The notes under the pieces are model-generated. The model ran no database searches, was not told the origin of the DNA, and saw only the letters and a list, made by a program, of their open reading frames with translations. A stretch of DNA of 64,000 nt, from assembly GCA_037176705.1 (NCBI GenBank), contig CM073896.1, forward strand, positions 20,844,708 through 20,908,707, read 5' to 3'. Positions 34,209-45,930 of the stretch are shown one piece after another. Within the stretch, counting starts at the first letter, position 1; every line of letters begins with the position of its first letter. The position numbers were made by a program, and so were the translations under genes. The DNA comes from Molossus alvarezi. Taxonomy: Eukaryota > Chordata > Mammalia > Chiroptera > Molossidae.

Positions 34209-35378
34209 TTTTCCTTTTTGCTGCTCTAATTGTGTTATTTTTTCCTACCTTGCCATCTAATTTAAAGATTCAATCCTCAGCTTCTTCTTAGTCTACTGTT
34301 GATTTCCTCCAGGATGTTCTTTATTTCAGTTATGTCATTCTTCACTTCCAACTCAATTATCTATGGTTTCTGTGTCCTTTTTCATGCTGATATAGTTCCT
34401 GCTACATTCCATGTAATTCTAATTAAGTTCCTTATAGTTCTCACTAAGTTGTTTTAGCATTTTTATAATTATTACTTTGAACTCTATATCTGATAAATTA
34501 TTTGCCTCCATTTCATTTACCTCTTTTTTTCTGGAAATTCCTCCTGTTCTTTCATTTGGGGCCTGTTTCTTTGTGCTTGTTTCTGTGTATCAGATAACAC
34601 TACTATGTCTCCCAGTCTTGGTGGGGTGGCCTTCTTATGGGACTCAGTGGTGCAGGGTTCTCTAAGAATGTCACTTGTGTGGGTTATGTGGACCTTTCTG
34701 TTGAATTTGGGTCTAGGTTGCTGTCATCCCATTCATGGGTGGTCTCAGTCCTCAGGCTTGTTGACTGTGAGTCTCAACTCTGACCACATTGTGCAAACTA
34801 TTATACATTGCTGACAGAAAATAAACAAAAAAACAAACACAAGACAAAACCAGAACTAACCAAAAATAACTCACACACACACACACACGCATAACATCAA
34901 TGACAAAAACAACAATACAAAAATAAAGACTTTGGATGTGCTATTTGTGGAGCTCACTGGATTTTGTTCTGATGTTGTTGAATGTGGACCCTTGGTGTGT
35001 TGGCTTTGAGCCTCTAGGGAAGTTTTCTGGTTCAGGCCACTGTGAGTCACTTTTCCTGCCTGGTCCTGGGCCACCTGACTCAAGGCCAGAGGGGCAGGTC
35101 CCCAAGTAGTCCAGCAACAGGGCCTTCATAGCTCAGAGGCTGGAACTGCCTCAAGTCTCACACCTTGAATGTCTGTGTTCTGAGCTGTTCTTTCTTACCC
35201 TATGGAACTGGACTCTACAGGGGTATCTTGGTCCTGGTCAGGATGGTTTAAACAGACTTGCATTGGGGATGGTGACCATAGCTTGTAGGAGGGGCCGGTG
35301 ACCACTTCCTCTCCTTCCAATGCTTCAGCTCTGCCTTTGGTCACTGACACCTCCTGTTGCCAAGCCAAGCAGGAGGGG

Positions 35379-35409
<31 letters not shown>

Positions 35410-35411
35410 CA

Positions 35412-35610
35412 GCCCAGAGAGTGTTGCTCAGTGGTTGAGCATCAACCCATGCACCAAGAGTTTGCTGGTTCGATTCTTGGTCAGGGCACATGCCCAGGTT
35501 ATGGGCCAAATCCCCAGTCGGGGGCATGCCAATTAATGTTCTGTCTTATCAATGTTTCTCTCTCTCTCTCCCTCTCTCTAAAATCAATAAAGAAAAAATT
35601 TAAAAACAAA
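35412..35610 (+). mobile_element. VES SINE in antisense L1 5'UTR
   Basis: It has a head 'cccagagagtgttgctcagt', a B box 'ggttcgattcttggtcaggg' and a body ending 'taaaatcaataaagaaaaaa'. An A-run of about 28 bases (35382-35409) lies unusually at its 5' side, possibly an expanded A-rich target. The only target repeat I see is a short 'aaaaaca'-type match. Confidence 0.9.
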
Positions 35611-35969
35611 CAGAATCTCTCAGGTGGACCAAATCACCATTGATTCCCATTTCCTAATGCTACATGGGGCCCTTTCACTTCTCTGTTGCTCTGGATTGGA
35701 GATCCCTGTGAGGGGCTGAGACCCCATGCTCCCAGAAGGCAGGGTCTGTGCTGTGGCACCTTCCCTCCAGCTTCACAGCTGCATATATTGGTTCACCCAC
35801 TCTGCATCTTACCCTGTCTCCTCTCTACACTACAATATTATTGATCAGCTATTTTTCAGCTATCTTTTCAAGTTGAATGTTTTGCATTTTAGCCATAAGT
35901 CTTATCCAGTGCTGGGAACAGGTGGCTGGAAACCTCTCTGGACTGCAGCTATCTTGCCATCCTTCTTAT

Positions 35970-36790
35970 TCCAGATTTCCACTGAAAAGTGAATTGAGTT
36001 TTATAAATGTGAACTTTTTCAGAAATTTTTCAAAGTGGACAACTATTGCTTTTTCTGCCAGGGGTGGTACGAATTAGCAAGCTGTGGCCTATTGAACCCA
36101 CGTTCAGTCAAGGGTTTACTACATCTTTAACAACACCCACAACACATTCACATATTGATTCTTTGGAGAAGGCATGGTTGTAATTCTAGTGCTTAGCTCT
36201 GGACATGAGGTCTGTTCTTTGTACAGCATGCAAGGAGGTTGCTAATGGTTAAATAGAAGATTAAAATAAGAGGTAAATTTAATGCATCTACATATATCAT
36301 CTTAGCTTGTAATGTCAAATTCATCTCATATGCATTCAACCTGGATTTATTTTACATGCAGGTTAATTAAGCTATTTAAGAAAAATTGAGCTATTTATTT
36401 TTTAAATGAGGCTGAACCTTTATTGTTGTTTTGTTTAGAAACAGAAAATCTAAAAAGAAGAATAACATATTAACCTTGAGATCTATATTACTGTTTTTTT
36501 TTATGTAAGAAAGTCCAAGGATACTGGATTCTTGTCCAGGTGGGACATGTCACAATATCACATTTTCATAAATATCTGGAGAAATAAATATTATACATTT
36601 TTCAGTTAAGATTTCGTGATATCAGTGTGGACCATTGCTTCTCTACTGAAAAATTTCTTAAGAAAATTTTACTATTTGTCAGCCATAGAGATAAAAAAAG
36701 AAATGCTTTTTGCCACTTTAGTCCATGGGCTGTCGCTCTGCAGTGTGACTGAGCATGCTTTTTTCTCCAGTAAGTCCTCATTTAGTGTGA
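35970..36790. other. AT-rich single-copy sequence
   Basis: No gene or named repeat is visible. Confidence 0.4.
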
Positions 36791-36792
36791 TT

Positions 36793-37085
36793 TTTTAAAA
36801 ATTTTATTATATTTATTGGGTGACATTGGTTAATAACATTACAAGGTTTCAAACGTATGTCACTATGATACATGATCTGTATATTGTATTGTGTGCCCAC
36901 GACCCAAAGTCAAGTCTCCTTCCATCCCTTATATCTGGTCGTTTTTACCCATTCCTGCCTCCCCACATCCCTCTCCTCTGGTAAATGTCATACTGTTGTC
37001 TGTGTCTGACTTTCAGTTTTATATCCGCATAGGAGTGAAATCATATAGTTCTTCACTTTTTCTGACATTTTGCTGAGCCTGATGT
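36793..37085 (-). mobile_element. Old L1 3'UTR fragment, antisense
   Basis: The blocks 'ttgggtgacattggttaata', 'gatctgtatattgtattgtg', 'cccaaagtcaagtctccttc' and 'catactgttgtctgtgtctg' form the antisense 3' end of an older laurasiatherian L1. It matches 11755-11925. Confidence 0.8.
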
Positions 37086-37111
37086 TCTCAATCTTCATCT
37101 CTGTTTTTGCT

Positions 37112-37335
37112 GAAATATTTAAACATAGAGGTCACCTAAGGGCAACTGAAAAACAAATATTTGAAAGGAATATAAATATTGCATCTTCTTTGAAGAAATT
37201 ATCAGCAGATTCCTTTCCAAAGTTGCATTTTTTTTAAACCCCAACACAAGTACTGAAACAATAGGTAAAGTAAAAAATTGAAATTTTCTGTGAATAGGAG
37301 AGAAGTGACTTAAGATTTAAGAAAGGATGATCTAT
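37112..37335 (+). repeat. Copy 1 of a local 224-bp direct duplication
   Basis: It starts gaaatatttaaac, directly after the old L1 tail, and aligns over its length to 38181-38404. About 18 differences including one single-base indel are visible by eye. It matches no repeat family that I recognise. Confidence 0.92.
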
Positions 37336-37749
37336 TCATGAAAGTTTTGCTATTTTAAAGTCTTTAATTAAACATAAGTTGAATATAATATATATATATA
37401 GTATATAGGAGCCTGAACACCTGTGGAACAAATTCCTTACAAGAATTTCGAACACCTCTGATAATATTAATTTTGCATCCAATCTAAGACAACTTGTAAA
37501 TCCGAGCTAGGACTAGGACTAGACAGTGACAGAACACATTTATTATATGCATTACTGGTTTTAAATACACAATGAAATTTCTTCTATTAAGGGGTCTGTT
37601 GATTTGATTTATGTAGCATAAATTCTTGTTTTTTATTGATTAAGTTTTATATATTGATCTGGATGTTGGGTAATGTGTTCTTGTTTATTAAAAGAGGTTT
37701 AATTTAATTACTCTAAATTCCGTTCTCTAAGTTTATTACCATTCTCAAT

Positions 37750-37885
37750 TACACACTGCACAGCTGCCGGAGTGACCTTTATAAAACAAAAAATTAATCA
37801 TGTCACTCCCCAGCTGGAAATCCTTCAGGAACTCCCCATAGTCATCCGACAAATATTCGAATTCCATAGCGTGGCCACAGGAGAG
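37750..37885 (+). mobile_element. L2 LINE remnant
   Basis: The 'aatcatgtcactccccagct' and 'ccttcaggaactccccatag' blocks match the 3' part of ancient L2 LINEs. It is decayed and non-coding. Confidence 0.6.
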
Positions 37886-38180
37886 TTAATGACCACACTC
37901 GTGCTGGCTGCCCTTCATTGAAGCTTCACAGCCACGAGGGGCAGGTTATGAAACGGCCAAGCTATTGCTTTCACTTGCACAGTGCGGACCTCGATCTTTC
38001 CTGAACTCTTCTTACAGCTACATCACCTTTGTTTCTAATCTGAAGACTTGCGCTGACTCCCAACCTGACTCTGCCTTTGAATCTTTGGAATTTTCAGCGT
38101 CTTCTCCTGCATTTTGCACTATGGGTTGCTGACTACACTAGTATAACTCCTGACCTTGATTCTTAGCTTCAGACACCCCT
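37886..38180. other. Sequence between duplication copies
   Basis: This may be further L2 3' sequence, but it is too diverged for me to assign. No ORF of interest. Confidence 0.3.
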
Positions 38181-38404
38181 GAAATATTTAAACACAGAGG
38201 TCACCTAAGGGCAACTGAAGAACAGATATTTGAAAGGAATATAAATATTGCATCTTCTTTCAAGAAGTTATCAGCAGATTCATTTCTAAAGTAGCATTTT
38301 TTTAAACCCCAGCATAAGTACTGAAACAATAGGTAAAGTAAAAAATTGAAATGGTCTGTTAATATGAGAGAAGTGACTTAAGATTTAAGAAGAGATGGTC
38401 TATC
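38181..38404 (+). repeat. Copy 2 of the local direct duplication
   Basis: Same orientation as 37112-37335, start to start 1,069 bp. It ends at 'ggtctat', beyond which the two copies' flanks diverge. Confidence 0.92.
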
Positions 38405-38639
38405 CACATAAAAGGGGCATTTACATGCTATCATTTCAGCTTTGGTATCTTTCTGCCTCCAAATCAGGTTCCAAAAGCACAAGAGAAGATGGTACTTTCT
38501 CTTTTCACCTTTATTTTTCAATATGTGTTAATCCAATGTGTACAAGACTGTCCTCCCTTCTCCGTTACAGGGCAGCCTGTACAAATCTATAGGTTAATAT
38601 CTATAATTAACATTGCAATAATAACTTTCTTAAGCAGAC

Positions 38640-38775
38640 AACCATTTCGATCATTCTTTTAACAAATATTTATTTTCTATGTGCCATATATTCTTTGTGG
38701 GGGAAACTGAAGAGAACAAATTATTCAAATTCCAACCCAACGAAGCTTATATGACAACAATGTGTCAGACTTGCC
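38640..38775 (-). mobile_element. L2 LINE 3' remnant, antisense
   Basis: The blocks 'aacaaatatttattttctat', 'gtgccatatattctt' and 'cgaagcttatat' follow the antisense L2 3' end (…caacaaatatttattgagc…gtgccaggcac…gagcttac). Diverged. Confidence 0.6.
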
Positions 38776-39403
38776 ATACCTGTAAATTAAATGTATGTGT
38801 CCTTAGATGGCTTTAGGGAAAACACCCCCATAGCAGATTGTAGAGTCTGCTTATCCTTTTTCTTCTCCCCTGTTAATTTTCCTATAAGTAAAAATAAATC
38901 TTTAATGTAAGCGTAGGTAACCTATGTTATATTTCTCCATATCAATATGTTATGTGGTTGTGATTGAGGTTTGAAATAAAGCTAAATGTAATTAGACCTC
39001 CTGCAAAATTTTCACTAGTAACATAACCCTATGTATTAAAAACCTGAAATCATCATACTTTTCAAGAAAAAATGACAAAGTAAGTGCTATTTATCATGAA
39101 AACGCCTATGAATTGAATATAAAATTGAAGGTAAAAACCTTCTTATAAAAAGAAGGCTTAGTGACAGAGTTAAAAATCAGACATTTCACACAAAAGAAGC
39201 TGATACTTTGAGTTCAACCCTTTGGGCTGTAATTTTCCCTCATATTAGACATCATAATGGAAGGGATATTACACAAACAAGCAAAACAGAATATACACTT
39301 TCTTTATGGTGTGCTTTCAGAATAATGTGAAAACTCAATTTTCACAAATCAAGTCATCTATGTACATCTGAAATTTTTCTTTAAAAGCAATTTATCTGGG
39401 TTA

Positions 39404-39410
<7 letters not shown>
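38776..39410. other. AT-rich single-copy sequence
   Basis: No gene or named repeat is visible. Confidence 0.4.
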
Positions 39411-39458
<48 letters not shown>

Positions 39459-39460
39459 AA
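39402..39460. repeat. (TA)n(CA)n(TA)n microsatellite
   Basis: A CA run of about 35 bases, flanked on both sides by short TATATA runs. Confidence 0.92.
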
Positions 39461-39568
39461 TACATAGTTATTGATAGTCCTTATGTTGTCTTAAGTTACT
39501 AATAAATTGATATGAGTATATTGATAAAATGTTTTCTCACATGGTAGCTAGAAAGAACATGGTCATTT

Positions 39569-39830
39569 AAAATAATAGAGGTGTGCCTGCTGGTGTGGCT
39601 CAGTGGCTTGAGCATCATCCCATGGACTAAGAGGTCCTGATTCCACTTCTGGTCAGGACACATGCCTGGGCTGTGAGCTCAATCCCAAACAGGGGGCGTG
39701 CAGGAGGCAGCCGATCGATGTTTCTCTCTCACATCAATGTTTCTATCTCTCTCGCCCTTCCTCTCTCTCTAAAAAATCAATAAAATCATATTTTAAAAAA
39801 GAAAGAAACTCAGTAAAATAATGGAGGTGT
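39569..39830 (+). mobile_element. VES SINE
   Basis: The element is 39585-39814, with a head 'gcctgctggtgtggctcagt' and a B-box-like 'gattccacttctggtcagga'. The body has 'gatcgatgtttctctctcac' and a tail 'aaaaaatcaataaaatc'. The duplications aaaataatagaggtgt (39569-39584) and aaaataatggaggtgt (39815-39830) differ at one base. Confidence 0.95.
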
Positions 39831-40264
39831 GAAAAGTCAGAAAGCTGAGGCATTCAATAGATGCAGTGTCTCTGAGATTTCAGTTTAGTGGACGTTATGT
39901 AGCAAAAGCATGAAAGCACGCATGGTTAGCATGTCATTATATAGTCCTCAGGCAACGATGGCATCAAAGGCAAAACATTGTACATGTTAGATTGATTTGG
40001 ACATAGTTTCAAACCTCTTGGATACCATTTAAAAACAGGAGCATGTTTGGTTAATTAACTGTGTTCCCAAGCCATTGATTCATGCAGCAAATAGTAATTG
40101 AACACTTAGTATTGTCAGGATCTTTCTCATCAAAACTCATAATCTAGCAGAAAAACAAAACAAAACAAAACAAAAAACCCTTAACATTTAAATGACAGTA
40201 CGCTGTGGTTAGCCTTATGACAGAGGAATGTATAACCAAGGGTTAAGGGAAGCTGGCAGAGTCA
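39831..40264. other. Single-copy sequence with a short (AAAAC)n
   Basis: An (AAAAC)n stretch lies at about 40152-40178. Nothing else is recognised. Confidence 0.4.
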
Positions 40265-40355
40265 ATGTCCTCTTCTGTAAATGTTTAATAGATTCACTAT
40301 ATGTTCTTCATAGACTGGTGTGAGGATGAAACAAATGTATGATACAGCACACTAT
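40265..40355 (+). mobile_element. MIR SINE fragment
   Basis: The 'tcctcttctgtaaatg' and 'tggtgtgaggatgaaacaaa' blocks match the conserved core and 3' half of MIR. It is partial and diverged. Confidence 0.6.
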
Positions 40356-40522
40356 TTATCTCCTTTTCTTTAACTTGGTACATACTTAACACATTTCCAA
40401 ATGTAGAACAGATAAATTATCAGACATGTGAGATCATATTTGAAAATTACTTGGTAGAGATGCCTACTGTTCCGTGGAGATAGATGTATGGCATATCACC
40501 AACAGCAGAGTTACATCAAGCT

Positions 40523-40802
40523 CAGCAATGGAGGCTTTTTTTTTTTTTTTTTTTTAATTCTCATACGAGGATATTTTTTCCATTTATCTTTAGATAGAGT
40601 GGGAGGAAGAAAGTGAGAGAGAGAGAAACATCGATGTGAGAGAGACACATTGAATGGTTGCCTGCCTCACAACCCCAACCAGGGCTGGGGACGAACCACA
40701 ACCGAGGTACGTGCCCTGGGCCAGAATCGAACCCGCAACTATTTGGTTCACAGGCTGACACTCTAATCACTAAGCCAAACCTTCCAGGGCAACAATGAAG
40801 GC
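40523..40802 (-). mobile_element. VES SINE, antisense
   Basis: The element is 40536-40789. A T-run at 40536-40556 is followed in antisense by the GA-rich body, then 'agaatcgaacccgcaac' (B box in antisense) and 'aagccaaaccttccagggc' (head). Flanking copies cagcaatggaggc (40523-40535) and caacaatgaaggc (40790-40802) differ at two bases. Confidence 0.94.
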
Positions 40803-41751
40803 ATTTTATTATGACTTCTAAAACGAAGCACATCTCATAGTTTATATTCACGGACAAATTACTTAAGTGAGGAAGGTGACAGTGCTGGACCCATGAAGGA
40901 GAAGTTGGGAGGACAGAACATACAAGAATTATAATTTACAGTGGCTTAGACTTTGCTGTAATGAAAAGAAACCTCAAAATCTCAGTAGTGTCTTAAAACA
41001 ATAAGCATTTAGTTAAACTACATGTTTAAGATTTGGCTATGGGACTACACATCTTCAATCAGGGACCCAACTGCAAGGAGAAAATACCAGCTCTTGAGAG
41101 TGATCCCAAAGTTGACAGTCATCATTTTACTTAATATCTCATGGTTTAAAATGCATATGTCCTTTGAGATGGAACATAAAATTCTCTCCAAAGAAGAGAA
41201 TAGACTAGATATAACAATACTGTCTACATAAATGTTATAAAGTAGAATTTTAAGAACGCAAACTAACAAAATCTAACTCTCTTTATGGCAGAATGTGCTT
41301 TAATATTATTGGTTTATAGTTTTGTTGGTTAAATGTTTTATTTTAATTTTAAAGGACTTCAGGGGAAAAAAAAAGGAATACAAATCTTCTCATGCTGTTC
41401 TGACCCACAAAGTGCACACATTCCATATGGCATCAGGATTGTTGCTGAATGTTTGGAGCTCTGGGACATTGCTGATTGGCATTAGGCATAATATATGCAC
41501 CTTACCTTGGGAAAATAGTGTGAGTCTAACTGCAGAAGGTATATGAAGATTTTTCCATTAACTTCTTATTACCTCTTTATATTAATGAGAATGAATTATA
41601 ATCACATTTTATAAATAAACAGATTTATGCACTGGTTATATAACACTTCTATAATGAATTGATTTTAAACTATCCATAATAAGTGTATGAGGCTAATATA
41701 TTTAACTGAAATTAAAACTGTTTAAGAAAACTGATATAAAAAACTAAAATA
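40803..41751. other. Single-copy sequence, nothing recognised
   Basis: Only ORFs of about 70 codons without motifs are visible here. Confidence 0.4.
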
Positions 41752-41968
41752 GCTCAATGGGTGTTGCTCAGTGGATTGATTGTCTTCCCATGGACTGAGA
41801 AGTCTGGGTTCGATTCCTGGTCAGGGCACATGCCTGGGTTGTGGGCTTGATCCCCAGTAGGGGGCATGCCAGTGGGAGCCAATTAATGTTTCTCTCTCAC
41901 ATCGATGTTTCTCTCTCTCTCTCCCTTCCTCTCTCTCTAAAACATTAATAAAAATGTATTTTATAAAA
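41752..41968 (+). mobile_element. VES SINE
   Basis: It has a head 'caatgggtgttgctcagtgg', a B box 'gggttcgattcctggtcagg', a body with two 'tgtttctctct' blocks and a tail 'aaaacattaataaaaatg'. An imperfect duplication of 'aaactaaaatagc' may be present at about 41970. Confidence 0.92.
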
Positions 41969-42477
41969 AGAAACAAAATAAAGATAAATTAAAATATAAC
42001 TAGAAAAGATGTCTTTTAAGAGATTTTGATTAAATATCATTTTATGTTAAAATAAAAATATATAACTTTCAAAAAATTTAGTAATACTATGTTTTCAAAG
42101 GTTCAGGAAGGTAAAGTTAATTATTAAAAACTACCTATAAACTATTTCTAATTCTGCAATGTATAAACTGACCTAAAATAGAAACTTATAAACACTTTTA
42201 CTTCTCTACTTTTCTCATTTCCCACATCTTCTTTTATTCATGTTCTTTCTCCTTGCTGAGCCCACCTAAAGAAGATACGGCACGTGTTCGGAGAGCCAAC
42301 AGCTCAGTACTCTAGAACATCATTTTTCCTGAACTTGATTTTGTCTAAGATGTTTTTTACTCTGAAAATTTGCTCTGTTATATGTACCTGAATCAGTATC
42401 TCAATCCCAGGTTTTTACATGACGGAGTCTCTAAAACTCCATGAACCCCAACTTGCTAATTTATAAAATGATCAGGA
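41969..42477. other. Single-copy sequence, nothing recognised
   Basis: No repeat or gene signal is visible. Confidence 0.4.
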
Positions 42478-42735
42478 TAGCCCTGGCCATTGTTGCTTAA
42501 CAGTAAAGCATTGGCCAGTATGCCTAAGGGTCCTGGGTTTGATTCCCGGTCAAGGGCACGTACCTGGTTTGCAGGTTTGATCCATGGCCCCGGTCAGGGC
42601 ATGAGCAGGAGACAATTAATCGATGTATCTCTTTAACACTGATGTTTCTCTGTCTCTCTCTGTGTCTCTCTCTCTGTCTCTCTCTCTCTCTTTCTCTTTT
42701 TTTTCTGTGAGACTGTAGGAAGTAAAGAAAAAAGA
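42478..42735 (+). mobile_element. VES SINE
   Basis: It has a head 'tagccctggccattgttgct', a B box 'gggtttgattcccggtcaag', a second 'ccccggtcagggcatgagca' block and a long TC-rich body with TGTC interruptions. The tail is degraded. Confidence 0.9.
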
Positions 42736-42846
42736 TCCAGTCTAATATCTTATAAATCTTCCCATTGACAGAGCCCTGACAAACTCTCTTTATCTATACA
42801 ATACTTTATAGGATGTCCTAGTTTGTCTGAATAGTTTGGGTAATTA

Positions 42847-42967
42847 AGACATAGGGAATCCTGGCCAGTTTGGCTCAGCGGTTGGAAAGTTGGCCTGCAG
42901 ACCAGATTCCTGGGTTCAGTTCCTGCTAGGGGCATGCTCCAAAAAAAAAAAAAAAAGACAGAGAGAC
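42847..42967 (+). mobile_element. Short, head-only VES SINE
   Basis: The element is 42859-42955. The tRNA-like head (tcctggccagtttggctcag) and B box (gggttcagttcctgc) are present. The sequence then goes from 'taggggcatgctcc' straight into an A-run at 42941-42956, omitting the rest of the VES body. The flanks agacatagggaa (42847-42858) and agacagagagac (42956-42967) may be a target duplication. It has the same architecture as the antisense copy at 52516-52627. Confidence 0.85.
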
Positions 42968-43660
42968 ACAGGGAGATATATTGGTGGTAATACACTACTC
43001 TCTGTTTTTTATGTGGCTATAAAATATGTGTCCTTAAACTTTACTAGTAAGGCTTGATCTCAGTTTTGTATCTGATTCTTATGAGCTTTATTTCACTGTC
43101 AAATCCTTTGTGTATATCAATCTTTACAAATAATAATTATTTTACTCCAAACTGGAACTATTGCACACACTGTTTAACTGAGCCAAGTACTTAATCTTGT
43201 GCTCTAAAATATAGAAGATATGTAATTGTCCCAAATTGGTTAGGCTGGCATTGTGTAATGGTGTAACTTAATATACAATATTTCATATTATATTAAATTT
43301 TGTAATAACGTGAAAATTTGCATATGTTATATTTAAGTATACAAACATGTACCTAGAAGTATTACCAATCATAGATACTTAGAAAAATACTGAAAAGAAA
43401 TACAAGAAAATGTTTAAAATATTTTTAGCTTCGTTATTTTCTTATTTAGCTTATTTATTTTAAAATATAAATAAGTGCCTTAAAAATATTAAAACCCTCT
43501 ACTTTGAATATGTGCTAGCACACAGAAAGAGTTAAGTATAAATATGCTAATGCAAAATAGTTATAAAATAAAGAAGGTGTTTATGCAAGCGATCTTAGAC
43601 ATTGTTACAAACAGGGAGCAACCCAAAGAGGGTCCGCCTCAGGCTGGCCTGTAGTGTGTG
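42968..43660. other. AT-rich single-copy sequence
   Basis: No gene or named repeat is visible. Confidence 0.4.
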
Positions 43661-43666
43661 GTTTCT

Positions 43667-43945
43667 TTTTTTATTTTATTTTTTTAATTTTTTATTTATT
43701 TTTTTGTTACAGATATTTCACCTTTTTTACCCCATTGGCACCCCCCTCCCCACCCCACCCCCACCCCATCCCCGGCTTAGTGGTCCATGTCCGTTGGTCA
43801 TGCATACATGCATATAAGTTCTGTGGTTTATCTCTTCCCACCCCCTTTTCTGAGGGATGTCAGTCTGTGCCCTACTTCCATGTTTCTGGGTCTACTGTAC
43901 TCCTCAGACTGTTATGTTCATTATATTCCGTGTATAAGTGAGATC
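43667..43945 (-). mobile_element. Severely 5'-truncated young L1, antisense
   Basis: It has an A-tail in antisense (43667-43708), then 'gttacagatatttcacc' and a 3'UTR of the same subfamily as the two nested L1s (reverse complement of 7010-7240). It stops just inside the ORF2 end ('tataagtgagatcat'). Only about 280 bp were copied. Confidence 0.92.
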
Positions 43946-44229
43946 ATCTTGACTTCATGAGTCCACATGGGTTTGAGAGTATGTTTATTAAAGCTGGGGA
44001 CAGGGGAACAAAGGAAGAACTAAGGGTAGAAAAAGCAGCAGTAAATGGCCTAGGGCCTAGGAAGTGCTCTGCTTTGGCTTTCGAGACATGTCATAGGAAG
44101 GCGGCGAGCCAAGGCAGGGAGCTTGAGTCGAGCTGCTGCTGCCCACGCTTCCCCTGGTTGCAAGTCTTGTGGGGACGCTGAGAGTTTAGAAAGAAATAAA
44201 AAAGGTCAGGCCTGGAAAAAAGAGGTGTG
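43946..44229. other. Unassigned, possibly LTR-related
   Basis: This GC-richer sequence contains 'tttattaaagctggggacag', which could be the antisense end of an LTR transcript. I cannot set boundaries or a family. Confidence 0.25.
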
Positions 44230-44735
44230 CTCTAGAGCTAGCTCGAATTGGGTCTTTGTCCTGAGGGATTGTTGTTGAAAGGGATAATACATTTTAACAA
44301 AATTAAATTCTGTTCTGACCAGTTATTCCTGCAAGTAAACCCCCGAGCAGTTTCCTAAAAAAACTCTGGGACTGAAACCCAGAGGAAACATAGAGATGAG
44401 GGGTTAATGGTGGCCTTGGAAAACATGGAGGGACCATAAAAAAATATATAATAATGATGATGGCCCAGACCTCGCTGAAGCAGATTCTTCTCTTTCCTCT
44501 GACACAGCTTGTATCAGCCCTGGCACCAAAAAAGCAGTGCCAAGAGAATGTCGTTTTTTTTTTTTTTTTGTAGTTTCTGTAGTTTGTGTCTATATAAGCC
44601 AGGAAACAATAACAACAAAAAACTGATGCTGAGCTCTTTTCGGCTTGGCCCACCTGCACCCAGGTGCATGCAATAAAGCCATTTTGCTCTACACTGGCCT
44701 TGCGCTGTGGATGTGATCTCCCGTAGGCTCAGACC
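44230..44735 (+). mobile_element. Probable LTR (family unknown)
   Basis: A TATA-like 'tctatataagcc' (about 44589) is followed about 80 bp later by 'caataaagccattttgctct' (about 44670). The latter has the appearance of an LTR R region, with a short U5 behind it. I find no clean TG...CA ends or target duplication, so the limits are approximate. No internal provirus genes are recognised beside it. Confidence 0.45.
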
Positions 44736-45930
44736 TTTAATTGATTAACTTATTAATTAATTATTTTTCCTGTGGGCCAGAATCCTAGGGGAGGGTTTCA
44801 GCAGAATATTCACCAGCTTTCCTGGTGCATTTTTAATATGCTGATGCATCAAAATGAGCATATAGTGGAATTTTGGGTTGTTCTTTGGTCCACTTTACTG
44901 TTTTGCTTTTTATCTTGAGTCTGTCTGATGTTAATGGGGTTTTTGTTAATTGTTTCCCCCACTTTGAAGTCAAAACTAATGATGTCTGTTTGAGGTGCTT
45001 TTATTCAGATGCCAGCCATCTGAGAGAGTGGCAGGAATAGTACCCTGAAAAAATGCTCTGGCATTTCATCTCAAGCCAGCCGTTATAGAGTGGAAAAGAA
45101 TCTAAAAGTATGTGAGTTCTCAAGGTCTGTTTTCTATAACTGTCCTCATAGAGATTAGTGCCCAGGCATTGTGTCCCTTCAGACATGACCTGTCCTTGAT
45201 CTATTCTCAGGATGTATTTTCTTTCTGAGTGATGGGGCCATTGGACTTCAAGGTCAGTTATCTTTATGACTCTGTTTTTCTTTTTATAGCAGGTTCTTCA
45301 CAGTTCCCCAGGTTCTGTAAGAAAAATACCTTATCTACCATTACTACAGTGAATAGCTATTAATCAACTGCGATTCTGTTGTTACTGCTTACCCTTCCCC
45401 TATCAACTTCACCTGTCTTTAGGTTTACTTGGTACACATGGCATTAATTGGGTCTTTGTTCTCTATTTCCCAGACCAGGGTGATTTGAGCTATGTATTCT
45501 CTGGTCAGGGAGGGGAGGTATAAACCATTTGCTCTCAAATGTCTTTGTTGGGGAAGATAAAGTCTTGTGATTCACCAGCTGGCTATAAGTTGTTCAAATT
45601 GTTTGGCTTTGATTTTCTTGTCTCAGTTTCCCCATTCCACTTGCTCATTAATTTTCCTAGCTTCTTACTATCCTGCCACAGTGTCAGCTGGCCTCTGGTT
45701 TCTTCTGCTGCCCATTCATTGCCCATTTTATTTAAAATGTCCCAAGTGCATGTATTTTAGTGGAGGATCACTGAGTCTTCCCTCCAACGCTGGATTAAAG
45801 AATCAGTGGGAGAGAAAGTTGGCCCGGCTAGTACAACGTTTTAGATGAATAGTGGTCATCATTTATCCTAAGTATTTTTTCCCTGTAAAACCAAATCTGA
45901 GTTTAAGGTAGTTTGATATAGCCAATCACT
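44736..45930. other. Unassigned sequence between LTR candidates
   Basis: No coding motif is recognised. It may be decayed provirus interior because LTR-like sequences lie on both sides, but they are in opposite orientation and no gag, pol or env motif is visible. Confidence 0.3.

Larger units (their letters stand above)
32085..35965 (-). mobile_element. Old antisense L1 with internal deletion
   Basis: Read in antisense, the order is 5'UTR (from about 35965, containing 'ggcaagatagctgcagtcc'), ORF1 relic (about 34590-33425), the endonuclease part of ORF2 (33409-32336) and then directly a 3'UTR (32335-32085). The RT and C-terminal parts of ORF2, about 3 kb, are missing. A hairpin/AT repeat block sits at 33081-33318 and a VES at 35412-35610. 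Its 3'UTR differs from L1-A to L1-C and matches the older type at 28850-29125. Confidence 0.8.
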
